Positions 32,801-42,209 of a stretch of 64,000 nucleotides of DNA are shown piece after piece. The stretch spans positions 26,720 to 90,719 of the forward strand of contig CAMHKQ010000006.1 of assembly GCA_946185745.1 (NCBI GenBank), read 5' to 3'. The position numbers and the translations under genes were made by a program. The notes under the pieces were generated by a model, which was given only the letters and a program-made list of their open reading frames with translations, was not told where the DNA came from and did no database searches. Each line of letters begins with the position of its first letter. Position 1 is the stretch's first letter. This DNA comes from an uncultured Bacteroidales bacterium (GTDB lineage Bacteria; Bacteroidota; Bacteroidia; Bacteroidales; UBA932).

Positions 32801-34312
32801 ATGACCAATCCAGAAGTTACGTTCTCGCTGAACGCCAACAAAGTAATAGCCTTCCTCCAGAAGTCTCCCGACACCTTCACCAAGTCCGACATCGTCCGTT
32901 TCATCAAGGAAAACGGCATCAAGATGGTGGATTTCATGTACCCCGCAGGTGACGGCCGCATCAAGACGCTCAATTTCGTAATCAACGACGAGCACTACCT
33001 CGACACTATCCTCACCTACGGCGAGCGTGTCGACGGTTCCAGCCTTTTCCCGTTCATAGAGGCCGGCCGTTCCGACCTTTACGTGGTGCCCCGCTTCAGC
33101 ACCGCCTTCGTGGATCCGTTCGCCGAAATACCCACGCTCACCATGCTCTGCGCCTATTTCGACCGTGACGGCAAACGCCTCGAGTCCTCCCCGGACTTCA
33201 CGCTGCACAAGGCCTGCAAGGCCCTGCACGACGAATTCGGAATCGATTTCCAGGCCATGGGCGAGCTTGAATACTACGTCATTTCCAGCCTCGATCCCGC
33301 CTTCCCGGCAGAGGATCAGCACGGCTACCACGAATCCCAGCCCTTCGCCAAGTTCAATACTTTCCGCACCGAGTGCATGCAGCTCATCGCCCAGACGGGA
33401 GGCCGCATCAAGTACGGACACAGCGAAGTGGGCAACTTCACCCAGGACGGCAAGAATTATGAACAGAACGAAATCGAATTCCTTCCGGTGAATGCCGAAG
33501 ATGCAGCCGACCAGCTTACCCTTGCCAAATGGGTCATCCGTACCCTTGCCTGGAAGCGCAACCTGGACGTGTCCTTTGCCCCCAAGATCACCGTGGGAAA
33601 GGCAGGTTCCGGCATGCATATCCACATGCGTCTGATGAAGGACGGCAAGAGCGTCACCGTGGCCGACGGCAAGCTGTCGGAAATTGCCGAGAGAGCCATC
33701 GCCGGCCTCATGCTCATCGCCCCGTCCATCACCGCATTCGGCAACACCGTTCCGGTATCCTATTTCAGGCTCGTGCCGCATCAGGAGGCTCCTACCAATG
33801 TGTGCTGGGGTTATAGCAACCGTTCCGCCCTTGTCCGCGTGCCTCTCGGCTGGACGAGCAAGACCGACATGTGCGCAGCGGCCAATCCGCAGGAAGACGA
33901 AAAGTCTTCGGACGGTTCGTTCAAGCAGACTTTCGAGATGCGCTCTCCCGACGGCAGCGCCAACGCCTATCTGCTCATGGCTGCGCTCTGCGTAGGCATC
34001 AGGCTCGGGCTCGAAATGGAAGACGGCCTCGCCGAGGCCAGGAAGACCTTCGTGGACGTGGACATCCACAAGGAAGAGAACGCCGCACGCCTTGCGCAGC
34101 TTGACAGCCTGCCCGACAGCTGCATGGCATCCGCCGACTGCCTCGAAAAGCAGCGCGCCTGCTACGAGGCCATGGGAGTGTTCGACAAGAGGGCCATCGA
34201 CGGCACCATCGCAAAACTCCGCAGCTACAACGACCGCACGCTTCGCCACGACATCGAGGGCAATTCCAAGAAGGTGGCAGAGCTGGTGAACAAGTACTTC
34301 CACTGCGGATAG
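32801..34312 (+). CDS. glnA: Glutamine synthetase (about 500-aa Bacteroidota form)
   Basis: 503 aa. It makes glutamine from glutamate, ammonia and ATP. KMVDFMYPAGDGRIKTLNF is the beta-grasp domain. FQAMGELEYYVIS and NEIEFLP hold metal-binding Glu residues. GKAGSGMHIHMRLMKDGK and SYFRLVPHQEAPTNVCWGYSNRS line the active site. The adenylylation Tyr motif of enteric GSI is not seen near the C-terminus, so that control seems absent. The gene has its own promoter and a strong terminator. Confidence 0.94.
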   Translation: MTNPEVTFSLNANKVIAFLQKSPDTFTKSDIVRFIKENGIKMVDFMYPAGDGRIKTLNFVINDEHYLDTILTYGERVDGSSLFPFIEAGRSDLYVVPRFSTAFVDPFAEIPTLTMLCAYFDRDGKRLESSPDFTLHKACKALHDEFGIDFQAMGELEYYVISSLDPAFPAEDQHGYHESQPFAKFNTFRTECMQLIAQTGGRIKYGHSEVGNFTQDGKNYEQNEIEFLPVNAEDAADQLTLAKWVIRTLAWKRNLDVSFAPKITVGKAGSGMHIHMRLMKDGKSVTVADGKLSEIAERAIAGLMLIAPSITAFGNTVPVSYFRLVPHQEAPTNVCWGYSNRSALVRVPLGWTSKTDMCAAANPQEDEKSSDGSFKQTFEMRSPDGSANAYLLMAALCVGIRLGLEMEDGLAEARKTFVDVDIHKEENAARLAQLDSLPDSCMASADCLEKQRACYEAMGVFDKRAIDGTIAKLRSYNDRTLRHDIEGNSKKVAELVNKYFHCG

Positions 34313-34330
34313 CGACCGTTACGCTTAATA

Positions 34331-34363
34331 AAAAAGGCACCTCAATTTCGAGGCGCCTTTTTT
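34331..34363. terminator. Bidirectional terminator between glnA and the M16 protease
   Basis: AAAAAGGCACCTC and GAGGCGCCTTTTT form a stem with one A-C mismatch and a 6-nt loop (AATTTC), with T-runs on both strands. It separates two convergent genes. Confidence 0.85.
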
Positions 34364-34381
34364 GCGTTGTATTATTTCCCG

Positions 34382-37192
34382 CTATTCGGGAATCTGTACG
34401 AATTCCATGAAGTTGCCGGAGTTAAGAAGCTCGGCGGCGGCCTTCTTGATGTCGTCGGCGGTGAGGTTGTTCACTGCGTCCTCATAGGCCTTGTCGACCT
34501 CGACGGGATTCATGATGTAGCTCTTGATGAGATTCTGCCAGTAGCTGTTGTTGAGCCTCTTCTCGGGCACGTTCTTCTTGAGGTTCAGGACTGTCATGTC
34601 GAACTCTTCCTTGGTCGGACCCTCGGTGGCGAGGTCGGCGAACTGCTCCTCGGCGGTCTTGACGAGAATCTCACGCTTTTCGGGGTCGCACTGGAAGATG
34701 ACCTGCAGGAATCCCTTTTCTTTGGGAAGATCCATGAGCTGGGTGGGGGCGCTGGCTCCGTAGGTGCCGCCTATATCTTCGCGGAGGCTGGCGGTGTAGC
34801 GCATGTCAAGGATGTAGCTGATGGCGTCGAGCGCAGCCTTGTTGGTCTGGGTATAGGCCAGGGGTGCGTGATAGAGGAGCACGGCGGTGCTCTGCGGGGT
34901 CTCCATCTTGACGGGATCGATGCAGGAAACGATACCATTCACGAAATCGGGAGTGTTGTCAGCCCATGCGGTGACCTTGCCGCCCTTCTTGATGCTGCCG
35001 ACATACTTCTCGACAAGAGGCTTGATCTCATCGGGGTTGAAGTCGCCGGTAATCTGGAGCTTGAGGCCCTTGGTGCCGTTGAAGAGCTGCTTGTAGACCC
35101 TTTCCACAGTGGCTATCGAAGCCTTGTTGAGAACTTCTTCCGAAAGCATGGTATTGCGGGGATTGCCTCCGTACAAGACCTCGAAGAGCTTCTTCTGGAG
35201 CTTGTACTGGGGATTCTCGGCAAGGCCCGGGAGCATGGCGCGGAGCTGGTCGATGCCAACCTGATACTCGTCGGCGTCGAAACGCGGATTGGTGTAGAGG
35301 AGGTACATCAGTTCGAATGCGGTCTGGAGGTCCTTCTTGGTGGAGGAACCGGAGATGCCGTGAGTGATTGAGGATACGTAGGGCATCATGTTGACGTTCT
35401 TGCCGGTGAGCATCTTCTTGAGCTGGGTTCCGGAGAAGCCGGCGACGCCGGAATTCTGCTGGAACATGGAGATGACGTTGCTGTCGAAGGACGGAAGGTC
35501 TTCGGTGGCGATGAGGGTCTGGCCGCCTTCACGCCAGAGGTTGAAGAGAATCTGGTCCTTGCGGTATTCGGTGGGAAGGAGGTAGACCTCGATGCCGTTG
35601 CTGAGCGTCCATTTGGTGGCGCCGTACTGGGCGGGAGCGGTGCTCTTGACCTTGCCGGCCTTCAGGGCCGCGGCATTGAGCAGTTCGGCTGCAACTTCCT
35701 CGCCCTGGGGTGCGGCGATGTCGGAGGCCTTCACCTCTTCGATTATCTGGAGTATCTGCTCCTTGGTCGGGGTGGGATATCCTTCCTTCTCGGGGCCGCT
35801 GTAGATTACCACGAGGTTCTCGTCGGTGATGAGCTGGGGAACAATCTGGTTGAGCTGGTCCACGCCTATCTGTCCGAGGAGGGCTTCCACGATCTGCTTT
35901 TCCATGGCGGGTTCGAGATAGCTCTTCTGGTCGAAGAAGTGGTTCAGAAGCTCACGGATGAATTCGGGGTTCTTGCGGGTTGCGGCACGTTCGACGGCTG
36001 CTTCTTCCCAGGAGATGATTTCGGCTTTGGCGCGATTGTATTCCTCGGCGGTGAAGCCGTAGCGCTTCATGCGCTCGAGCTCGGTGTAGAAAGCACGGAA
36101 GCCCTCGAGGATGTTGTCTTCGCGGAGGGTGACCTCGCCGTCTGCGGCTTCAATGGCTTCATAAATCATGTCGGTCACGTAGAAACCGCCGTCGAGGAAG
36201 GGAGCTCCGGGCTTGGACGTGATGTCGGTGAAACGCTCGGTCATGATACGGTTGACGAGCGACTTCACGAGATCGTTGAGCTGGCCGATGATGGTGGCGT
36301 TCATTTCTTCGGGCTGGGCCTCGCTCTTCCATGCCATTTCAATGGTGGCATTGGTGGTTTCGGGGTCGGTGATGATGCCTACGACGGGCTCCTTGTTGGC
36401 CGGGAAGGGAATCTCGGGCTTCGCCTGGGGGTTTTCGCACTTGGGAATGCGGCCGAAGTATTCCTTGATCTTGGCTTCAATGCGGTCGGGGTCGATGTCG
36501 CCGACAACTATCACGGCCTGCCTGTCGGGATGGTACCAGGCAGCGTAGAAATTGTGGAGGCTCTGGGGCGCGAAGGTCTCGAGGCTCTCCTGGCTGCCGA
36601 TGAGGGTGCAGGTAGCGTATTTGGTGTCGCCGAAATAGTAGGGGAGACTCTTCTCGAGAGTGCGCCACTGGGCGGTGTTGCGCTGGCGCTTCTCGCCTAT
36701 GATGACGGGACGCTCGAGGTCGATCTCCTCGGTGGAATTGGTGACGTAATGGGCATACTCGCTGAGGATGAGGAGGCAGGTGTCGGCCACGGTGGGACGT
36801 TCAACCGGCATGTTGTTCAGCATGTACTGCGTCTCCTCGAAGCCCGTGGAGGCATTGATGTTGCGGCCGAATTCGGCGCCGATGCTCTGGAGATAATTCA
36901 GGATGCCCTTTCCGGGGAAGCGCTCGGTGCCGTTGAAGCACATGTGCTCGAGGAAGTGGGCGAGACCGTCCTGGTCGGGAGTCTCGTAGATGCCGCCGGT
37001 GTTGGTGGCGAGATAGAATTCCGCCCTGTTCTTCGGAAGTTCGTTGTGGCGGATATAATAGGTGAGGCCGTTCTCAAGCTTGCCGACGCGGACTGCGGGG
37101 TCGTTCGGAAGGGCCTGCATCATGGGATTCCCCTGGGCGCTGAGGCTCAGGGCCGCGAAACTTGCGGCGATGAATACAAACAACTTTTTCAT
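34382..37192 (-). CDS. M16 family zinc metalloprotease (pitrilysin/insulinase type), exported
   Basis: 936 aa with a signal peptide (MKKLFVFIAASFAALSLSAQ). The inverted zinc motif HFLEH is in DGLAHFLEHMCFNGTERF at about residue 80, with the third ligand Glu downstream around RPVIIGEKRQRN. Two M16 halves are apparent; the second (about residues 510-936) lacks HXXEH, as usual. It probably degrades peptides in the periplasm. It has a consensus promoter embedded in the 3' end of the upstream thioredoxin-like gene. Confidence 0.93.
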   Translation of the reverse strand: MKKLFVFIAASFAALSLSAQGNPMMQALPNDPAVRVGKLENGLTYYIRHNELPKNRAEFYLATNTGGIYETPDQDGLAHFLEHMCFNGTERFPGKGILNYLQSIGAEFGRNINASTGFEETQYMLNNMPVERPTVADTCLLILSEYAHYVTNSTEEIDLERPVIIGEKRQRNTAQWRTLEKSLPYYFGDTKYATCTLIGSQESLETFAPQSLHNFYAAWYHPDRQAVIVVGDIDPDRIEAKIKEYFGRIPKCENPQAKPEIPFPANKEPVVGIITDPETTNATIEMAWKSEAQPEEMNATIIGQLNDLVKSLVNRIMTERFTDITSKPGAPFLDGGFYVTDMIYEAIEAADGEVTLREDNILEGFRAFYTELERMKRYGFTAEEYNRAKAEIISWEEAAVERAATRKNPEFIRELLNHFFDQKSYLEPAMEKQIVEALLGQIGVDQLNQIVPQLITDENLVVIYSGPEKEGYPTPTKEQILQIIEEVKASDIAAPQGEEVAAELLNAAALKAGKVKSTAPAQYGATKWTLSNGIEVYLLPTEYRKDQILFNLWREGGQTLIATEDLPSFDSNVISMFQQNSGVAGFSGTQLKKMLTGKNVNMMPYVSSITHGISGSSTKKDLQTAFELMYLLYTNPRFDADEYQVGIDQLRAMLPGLAENPQYKLQKKLFEVLYGGNPRNTMLSEEVLNKASIATVERVYKQLFNGTKGLKLQITGDFNPDEIKPLVEKYVGSIKKGGKVTAWADNTPDFVNGIVSCIDPVKMETPQSTAVLLYHAPLAYTQTNKAALDAISYILDMRYTASLREDIGGTYGASAPTQLMDLPKEKGFLQVIFQCDPEKREILVKTAEEQFADLATEGPTKEEFDMTVLNLKKNVPEKRLNNSYWQNLIKSYIMNPVEVDKAYEDAVNNLTADDIKKAAAELLNSGNFMEFVQIPE

Positions 37193-37227
37193 TATTGCAT
37201 TAAAATTATGGAGTATCGTTCAAATTA

Positions 37228-37258
37228 CAAATCTAACTCTAATTATTCATTATCCAAA
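37228..37258 (-). promoter_or_regulatory. Promoter of the M16 protease gene (TTTG, 19 nt, TAGATTTG)
   Basis: Minus-strand TTTG at 37258-37255 and TAGATTTG at 37235-37228 have a 19-nt spacer. The -33 box lies within the last codons of the thioredoxin-like gene. Confidence 0.8.
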
Positions 37259-38055
37259 TAGTCTTCGATAATCTTTGCGAGGCCGAACATCTCGTGCAGG
37301 TTCTCGACTTCCAGCCGCCGGCCTATGATTTCCCCGCGGGAGGACACCATGTATAGCTTAGGGGTGGATATAACCCCGTAGAGGCGGAGGTAGTCGCTGT
37401 CTATTTCGGGATCCCAGAGATGAACCACTTTCACGAGCGGGTTCTTAACCTTGAAGCTGCGGCGGAACTGTCTCCATGCCTTCCTGTCCTGTCCGGCGTA
37501 AACCGCATAGAAAGTGACGGGAAGGACGGCCTCCTTCTCCAGTACGGAGGGAAGCACTTCGGCCTCCACCTGGCACTTCCCGCAGGAAGTGTCGAAGAAC
37601 CAGAGCATCGAGGCCTTTCCGTCTTCGGGAACGGTCTTGCGGCCCCTGCACGGCTTGAAAAGGCTGATTTTGGGCGCCTGCATGCCTATGAGGGAACTCC
37701 TGTTGAAGTCGGCGAAGAGCTTGGCGTCCATTTCGTCGAATTCGCTGCGCATCGGCACGGTGCCGTCGGCGAACCACTTGTCGTAGATGTGGATGGCGAC
37801 AGCCTCTTCGCCCATGACGCGCGATTCCTTATAGTAGTCGAAGAGCCACAGGGCGATGTGCTGCCTGGTGGCGGAATCGGAGGCGGCGCCTATCATGTAG
37901 TCGGCTTCGCCCGCCTTGCTGTCCTCGTCTTCGGTGCGGATGCTCCGCACATAGACCTCCATGAGGCTGTCCAGCTTCTCATAGCGGTCCTGGCCACTCG
38001 CGGAGAAGATGGCTCCGGGCAGCAGACAGAGAAACAGCAGTATCTTCTTAAACAT
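37243..38055 (-). CDS. Exported thioredoxin-fold protein (TlpA/DUF5106-like)
   Basis: 270 aa from the ATG at 38055, giving a clean signal peptide (MFKKILLFLCLLPGAIFSASG); the longer track ORF is a shadow over coaD. The first half is helical, resembling Bacteroidota DUF5106 regions. The second half is a thioredoxin fold with the redox motif in FFDTSCGKCQVE (CGKC) and the cis-Pro in GVISTPKLYMV. It probably acts as a periplasmic disulfide reductase or oxidase. It overlaps the coaD stop by 8 nt and ends the lon-ung-coaD operon. Confidence 0.85.
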   Translation of the reverse strand: MFKKILLFLCLLPGAIFSASGQDRYEKLDSLMEVYVRSIRTEDEDSKAGEADYMIGAASDSATRQHIALWLFDYYKESRVMGEEAVAIHIYDKWFADGTVPMRSEFDEMDAKLFADFNRSSLIGMQAPKISLFKPCRGRKTVPEDGKASMLWFFDTSCGKCQVEAEVLPSVLEKEAVLPVTFYAVYAGQDRKAWRQFRRSFKVKNPLVKVVHLWDPEIDSDYLRLYGVISTPKLYMVSSRGEIIGRRLEVENLHEMFGLAKIIEDYLDNE

Positions 38056-38521
38056 TGATCTTCGGGAGATTGACGCCCTTGGGCATGAAAGTGCTGGTGT
38101 CTCCTCCGTGGCGGATGATGTCGCGCACCGCGCTGGATGAAATATGGGAATACTCCTGTGCGGTAGGGATGATAATGGTGTCGACATCGGGATTGAGCCG
38201 GCGGTTCGCATCGGCGATGCTCTGCTCCGTCTCGAAGTCCATGAAGTTTCTTACGCCGCGGACTATATGCTTGATTCCCAGCTCTTTGCAGGCGTCGATG
38301 GTAAGGCCTTCGTAATGAATTACCCTCACGCCGCTGAGCCCCTTGGTGGCCTGCCTGATGATGTCGATCTTCTGCTCGGTCGTAAAGAAACCTCTCTTGT
38401 CCTGGTTGACGCCAATGGCCACAACCACTTCGTCGAACATGGTGAGCGCCCTCTGCAGGATGTTCAGATGGCCGGCGGTAAAGGGATCGAAGGATCCCGG
38501 GAATAAAGCTACAGTTGCCAA
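38048..38521 (-). CDS. coaD: Phosphopantetheine adenylyltransferase
   Basis: 157 aa. It catalyses the fourth step of coenzyme A synthesis. The nucleotidyltransferase motif is LFPGSFDPFTAGHLNILQ (T/HxGH) and the second motif EYSHISSSAVRDII. VRGVRNFMDFETEQSIADAN is a hallmark block. Start and stop overlap ung and the thioredoxin-like gene. Confidence 0.96.
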   Translation of the reverse strand: MATVALFPGSFDPFTAGHLNILQRALTMFDEVVVAIGVNQDKRGFFTTEQKIDIIRQATKGLSGVRVIHYEGLTIDACKELGIKHIVRGVRNFMDFETEQSIADANRRLNPDVDTIIIPTAQEYSHISSSAVRDIIRHGGDTSTFMPKGVNLPKINV

Positions 38522-39177
38522 TTTACAGGTGTTTTGCCTTTAAAGGTAAGGAAATTATTTGCTTTCGAGAAGTGTCTGCATCCAAAAAACGCGCCACGGG
38601 CGAGGGGGGAAGGATGCGCCGCCTGGAGCACCAGGTGCTTCCGGGCATCGATAAGCGGAGCCTTGCCCTTGGCGTAGTTTCCCCAGAGCATGAATACCAC
38701 CCCGTCGCAGTTGTCCGAGATGTATTTTATGACGGCGTCGGTGAATTCTTCCCATCCTATCCTTTCGTGCGATGCGGCCTGCCCGGCGCGCACCGTGAGG
38801 ATCGAGTTCAGCAGCAGCACGCCCTGCCTTGCCCATGGCTCGAGGTTGTAGGTCCTGCCCATCCTGATGCCCAGGTCGCTTTCTATCTCTTTATAAATGT
38901 TCACGAGCGACGGGGGAGCGGGCATGCCGTCCGGCACCGAGAAGCTCAGGCCCATCGCCTGACCGGGATTATGGTACGGGTCCTGGCCGAGTATCACCAC
39001 TTTCACATTCTGCACCGGAGTGAGCTCGAAGGCCCTGAAAATCCGGCTTCCCGGAGGATAGATGGTCTGGCCCTTTTCCTTTTCGGCATGGAGATAAGAG
39101 ACAAGCCCCGCAAAGTAAGGCTTGTCGAACTCACTCTGCAGGGCCTGTCGCCAGGATTCTTCTATCTTTACGTTCAT
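38509..39177 (-). CDS. ung: Uracil-DNA glycosylase
   Basis: 222 aa from the ATG at 39177, which overlaps the lon stop as ATGA; the 693-aa track ORF above it is a shadow of lon. The catalytic Asp is in VVILGQDPYHNPGQAMG, and the leucine-loop motif in QAAHPSPLARGAFF. MLWGNYAKGK is also typical. It removes uracil from DNA to start base-excision repair. It overlaps coaD by 13 nt. Confidence 0.96.
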   Translation of the reverse strand: MNVKIEESWRQALQSEFDKPYFAGLVSYLHAEKEKGQTIYPPGSRIFRAFELTPVQNVKVVILGQDPYHNPGQAMGLSFSVPDGMPAPPSLVNIYKEIESDLGIRMGRTYNLEPWARQGVLLLNSILTVRAGQAASHERIGWEEFTDAVIKYISDNCDGVVFMLWGNYAKGKAPLIDARKHLVLQAAHPSPLARGAFFGCRHFSKANNFLTFKGKTPVNWQL

Positions 39178-41579
39178 TTCTCGAAGATGAAGTCGATGAC
39201 GTCTTTTATTTCTTTGACATACACGAAGTCGAGGCCTTTCACGTAGATTTCCTTGATGTCCTCGATGTCGCGGCGGTTCTGCTCGCTGAGCAGGATGGTG
39301 TGGACCCCGGCGCGCTTGGCCGCAAGCACCTTCTCCTTGAGGCCTCCTACGGGAAGCACCCTGCCGCGCAGGGTCATTTCGCCCGTCATGGCGATGCCCT
39401 TCTTGACGGCTTCGCCACTGTAGGCCGACACCATGGAGGACACCATGGTGATGCCGGCCGAAGGACCGTCCTTCGGAACGGCGCCCTCCGGAACATGCAC
39501 GTGGACATCCTTGGCGGCGAACTGCTCGCTGGTCATCTTCACCATTTCGGGATGCGCCTTGATATACTGGTAGGCGATGGTGGCGGATTCCTTCATGACG
39601 TCTCCCAGGTTGCCGGTCATGGTGAGCACGCCCTTGCCTCCGGAAACGCTGCTCTCCACGAATAGGATTTCCCCGCCCAGCTCGGTCCAGGCCAGTCCGG
39701 TGACCACGCCGGGGCCTTCGTTGCCTTTCTGCTTGTCGTGGAAGGCGGTGGGCAGGCCCAGATACTCCTTGAGATGCTCTTTCTTGATTTCGGTGGGATG
39801 CTCCTGGCCGAGCGCTATCTTCTTGGCGGTGACGCGCGCGATCTTGGCGATCTGCTTTTCGAGGCCGCGGACGCCGGATTCGTGGGTATACTGGTCGATT
39901 ATCTCGGCCAGGGCGGAAGGCTCGATCTTGAGGTCGTCGCGCCCGAGGCCGTGGGCCTCCAGCTGCTTGGGCATCAGGAAATGCTTCGCGATCTCGGCCT
40001 TTTCCTCGGCCAGATAGCCGGTGACGTTGATTACCTCCATCCTGTCGAGGAGCGCCGGCTGGATGCTGGAGATGCCGTTCGCCGTGGTGATGAACAGCAC
40101 GTGCGAGAGGTCGTAGTCGAGGTCGAGGTAGTTGTCGTGGAAGGTGGCGTTCTGCTCGGGGTCGAGGGCCTCCAGCAGAGCCGAGGACGGATCGCCCTTG
40201 TAATCGGCGCCCACCTTGTCTATCTCGTCGAGCACTATCACGGGGTTGGAGCTGCCGGCGCGGGCAATCGCGTTCAGGATGCGGCCCGGAAGGGCTCCTA
40301 TGTAGGTTTTGCGGTGACCGCGGATTTCCGCCTCGTCGTGCAGGCCGCCCAGCGAGATGCGCTCGTACTTGCGCCCGAGGGCCTTGGCAACGCTCTTGCC
40401 GAGGCTCGTCTTGCCGACGCCCGGAGGGCCGTATAGGCAGAGGATGGGCGACTTCATGTTGCCCTTGAGCTTGAGCACCGCAAGGTATTCGATGATCCTG
40501 TCCTTGACCGTCTCGAGGCCGAAATGGTCTTCGTCCAGCACCTTCTGGGCGTTGGAAAGGTCGAGGTTGTCCTCGGACATTTCGTCCCACGGCAGGTTGA
40601 GCATGAAGTCAAGGTAGTTGTACTGCACGCTGTAGTCGGGGGAGTTGGGGGAGTATTTCTGCAGGCGGTTCAGCTCCTTCTCGAAGGCTTCGCCGGTCTC
40701 TTTGGACCATTTCTTCTTGGCCGCGCGCTCCTTGAGCTTGTCGTAGTCTTCGCCTTCGTCCATGCCGAGCTCTTCCTGGATGGTCTTGAGCTGGTTGTTG
40801 AGGTAGTATTCCCTCTGCTGCTGGTCGATTTCGCTCTTGACTTTTTGGTTGATGTCCTGCTTGATCTTGGAAAGCTCTATTTCCATGTTGAGCAGGCTCA
40901 GGAGCTTCATTGCACGCGCGCGGATGTCGTCGTACTGCAGGAGCTCTATCTTGTCGGAGAACTCGTCCACTTCGACCGTGGTGGCGATGAAATTCACCAG
41001 GAACTTGAAGTCGGAGATGCTCCTGATGGCGGCTATGGCCTCGCGCGAGGCCATGGAGGTGTTGCGCACGATCTGGATGGCGTTGTCCTTGAGGGAGTCG
41101 GCAATTGCCTTTACGGTGGCGCTGTCCTTGTCGGCCAGATAGTCGTCGAGGTAGTGGATCCTGGCCGTGAGGAAGGGCTCGTAGTCGAGGATGGCGTCGA
41201 GCGAGAAGCGCTTGATGCCCTGGAGTATGGCGGTGATGGTGCCGTCCGGCATCTCGAGGCTCTTGATAATCTTGGCGACGGTGCCGTAGGGGTACAGGTC
41301 CTTTTCCTTGGGGTCTTCGACGGTGACGTCGGTCTGGGGGACGCAGCCCACGAAGAAACCGTGGGTTTCGGCCTCCTTGATGAGCCTGATGCTCTTTTCC
41401 CTGCCTATGGTCACCGGGAAAACCGCATTGGGGAACAGTACGGCGTTCCGGAGCGCCAGTATCGGCAGGGTATCTGGGAGTTCGGAATCGTTCACTTCCC
41501 TTATCTCTTCACCCTGCATGACCGGTATGATGCTGACTTCGGCTCCCGCCGGGAATGCATATTCTTTGTTTTCTTTCAT
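39174..41579 (-). CDS. lon: ATP-dependent protease Lon
   Basis: 801 aa with the order LON substrate-binding domain ([20 protein letters not shown]), coiled coil, AAA+ domain and serine protease domain. Walker A is [15 protein letters not shown] and Walker [13 protein letters not shown]. The Ser-Lys dyad is Ser in [11 protein letters not shown] and Lys in [16 protein letters not shown]. It degrades misfolded and regulatory proteins. It is the first gene of the lon-ung-coaD-thioredoxin-like operon; the region upstream holds an inverted repeat. Confidence 0.97.
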   Translation of the reverse strand: MKENKEYAFPAGAEVSIIPVMQGEEIREVNDSELPDTLPILALRNAVLFPNAVFPVTIGREKSIRLIKEAETHGFFVGCVPQTDVTVEDPKEKDLYPYGTVAKIIKSLEMPDGTITAILQGIKRFSLDAILDYEPFLTARIHYLDDYLADKDSATVKAIADSLKDNAIQIVRNTSMASREAIAAIRSISDFKFLVNFIATTVEVDEFSDKIELLQYDDIRARAMKLLSLLNMEIELSKIKQDINQKVKSEIDQQQREYYLNNQLKTIQEELGMDEGEDYDKLKERAAKKKWSKETGEAFEKELNRLQKYSPNSPDYSVQYNYLDFMLNLPWDEMSEDNLDLSNAQKVLDEDHFGLETVKDRIIEYLAVLKLKGNMKSPILCLYGPPGVGKTSLGKSVAKALGRKYERISLGGLHDEAEIRGHRKTYIGALPGRILNAIARAGSSNPVIVLDEIDKVGADYKGDPSSALLEALDPEQNATFHDNYLDLDYDLSHVLFITTANGISSIQPALLDRMEVINVTGYLAEEKAEIAKHFLMPKQLEAHGLGRDDLKIEPSALAEIIDQYTHESGVRGLEKQIAKIARVTAKKIALGQEHPTEIKKEHLKEYLGLPTAFHDKQKGNEGPGVVTGLAWTELGGEILFVESSVSGGKGVLTMTGNLGDVMKESATIAYQYIKAHPEMVKMTSEQFAAKDVHVHVPEGAVPKDGPSAGITMVSSMVSAYSGEAVKKGIAMTGEMTLRGRVLPVGGLKEKVLAAKRAGVHTILLSEQNRRDIEDIKEIYVKGLDFVYVKEIKDVIDFIFEK

Positions 41580-41592
41580 ATATTTCTGTCAA

Positions 41593-41638
41593 ATTGTCAG
41601 TATAGGGGCAGTTTTCCCCTGTGTCCTATACATTGTCA
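41593..41638. repeat. Inverted repeat flanked by ATTGTCA direct repeats upstream of lon
   Basis: GTATAGG (41600-41606) is inverted at CCTATAC (41625-41631), with GGGG/CCCC inside. ATTGTCA occurs directly before the dyad and again directly after it in the same orientation. It lies 14-59 nt upstream of the lon ATG and overlaps where a lon promoter should be; no clean TAnnTTTG element was found there. It is a candidate operator. Confidence 0.55.
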
Positions 41639-41683
41639 ATCTCCGTGCCACTGTAAAAGATTCAGAAAAACTCATCGTAGAGG

Positions 41684-41714
41684 TTTGATTATTAAAAAAT
41701 TATATCTACTTTTG
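41684..41714 (+). promoter_or_regulatory. HU gene promoter (TTTG, 19 nt, TACTTTTG)
   Basis: TTTG at 41684-41687 and TACTTTTG at 41707-41714 with a 19-nt spacer. The leader to the ATG at 41757 is about 40 nt and AT-rich. Confidence 0.85.
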
Positions 41715-41756
41715 TGCTCCAAAATTGAAAGAACGCAATTATAAAACTCTAAAATC

Positions 41757-42032
41757 ATGACAAAAGCTGAAATCGTAAACGAGATCGCCAAGCAGACCGG
41801 CATCGAGAAAATTCAGGTTCAATCAGTGGTTGAAGCCTTCATGGAGTCCATCAAGAAATCCCTCGCAAAAGGCAACCCGGTTTATCTTCGTGGCTTTGGC
41901 AGTTTCATAGTAAAGCATCGCGCCCAGAAGGCCGCCCGCAATATCACCGCCAAGACTACCCTCGTCATTCCTGCACACGATGTTCCGGCCTTCAAGCCTG
42001 CTAAGGTTTTCATCGCAAATCTCAAGAAATAA
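41757..42032 (+). CDS. HU/IHF-family DNA-binding protein
   Basis: 91 aa. MTKAEIVNEIAKQTGIEKIQVQSVVEAFMESIKKSL and VYLRGFGSFIVKHRAQKAARNI are the dimerisation helices and the start of the DNA-binding arm. The arm has the usual Pro position (LVIPAHDVPAFKPAKVF). It is a nucleoid protein that bends DNA. A 29-aa ribosomal protein gene follows after 15 nt. Confidence 0.95.
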   Translation: MTKAEIVNEIAKQTGIEKIQVQSVVEAFMESIKKSLAKGNPVYLRGFGSFIVKHRAQKAARNITAKTTLVIPAHDVPAFKPAKVFIANLKK

Positions 42033-42047
42033 TTAATATTCATCAAC

Positions 42048-42137
42048 ATGCCTAGCGGAAAGAAGAGAAAGAGACATAAGATGTCGACGCACAAGCGTAA
42101 AAAGCGCTTGCGCCTCAACAGACATAAGAAGAAATAA
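42048..42137 (+). CDS. 29-aa bS22-like ribosomal protein (AURKAIP1/COX24 domain)
   Basis: The frame from ATG at 42048 to TAA at 42137 encodes MPSGKKRKRHKMSTHKRKKR plus nine more basic residues, 29 aa in all, about two thirds Lys, Arg and His. This is the KRKRHKMxxHKRKKR pattern of the AURKAIP1/COX24 domain, seen in mitochondrial mS38 and mycobacterial bS22, which sit at 16S helix 44 near the decoding centre. The ORF track omits it because of size. It lies 15 nt behind the HU gene and in front of a terminator, so both are one transcript. Confidence 0.88.
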   Translation: MPSGKKRKRHKMSTHKRKKRLRLNRHKKK

Positions 42138-42146
42138 TTGTCGAGG

Positions 42147-42180
42147 GAGGCTCGTACGGGGGATCCGGCGAGCCTCTTTT
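42147..42180 (+). terminator. Terminator after the HU-bS22-like unit
   Basis: GAGGCTCG and CGAGCCTC form an 8-bp stem around a 14-nt loop, followed by TTTT. It lies 9 nt behind the small gene and ahead of rng. Confidence 0.8.
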
Positions 42181-42209
42181 AATGAGTAAACAACTGTCCG
42201 AATTATCCA

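Noticed and set aside
32756-34303. 515-aa minus-strand ORF opposite glnA
   Set aside because: No recognisable domain, spans the glnA promoter, and mirrors glnA codon by codon.
35939-37261. 440-aa plus-strand ORF opposite the M16 protease
   Set aside because: Val/Gly/Asp-rich antisense frame without domain signals.
38509-40590. 693-aa minus-strand ORF
   Set aside because: The ung product starts at 39177; the rest is an Arg/Gly-rich shadow of lon.
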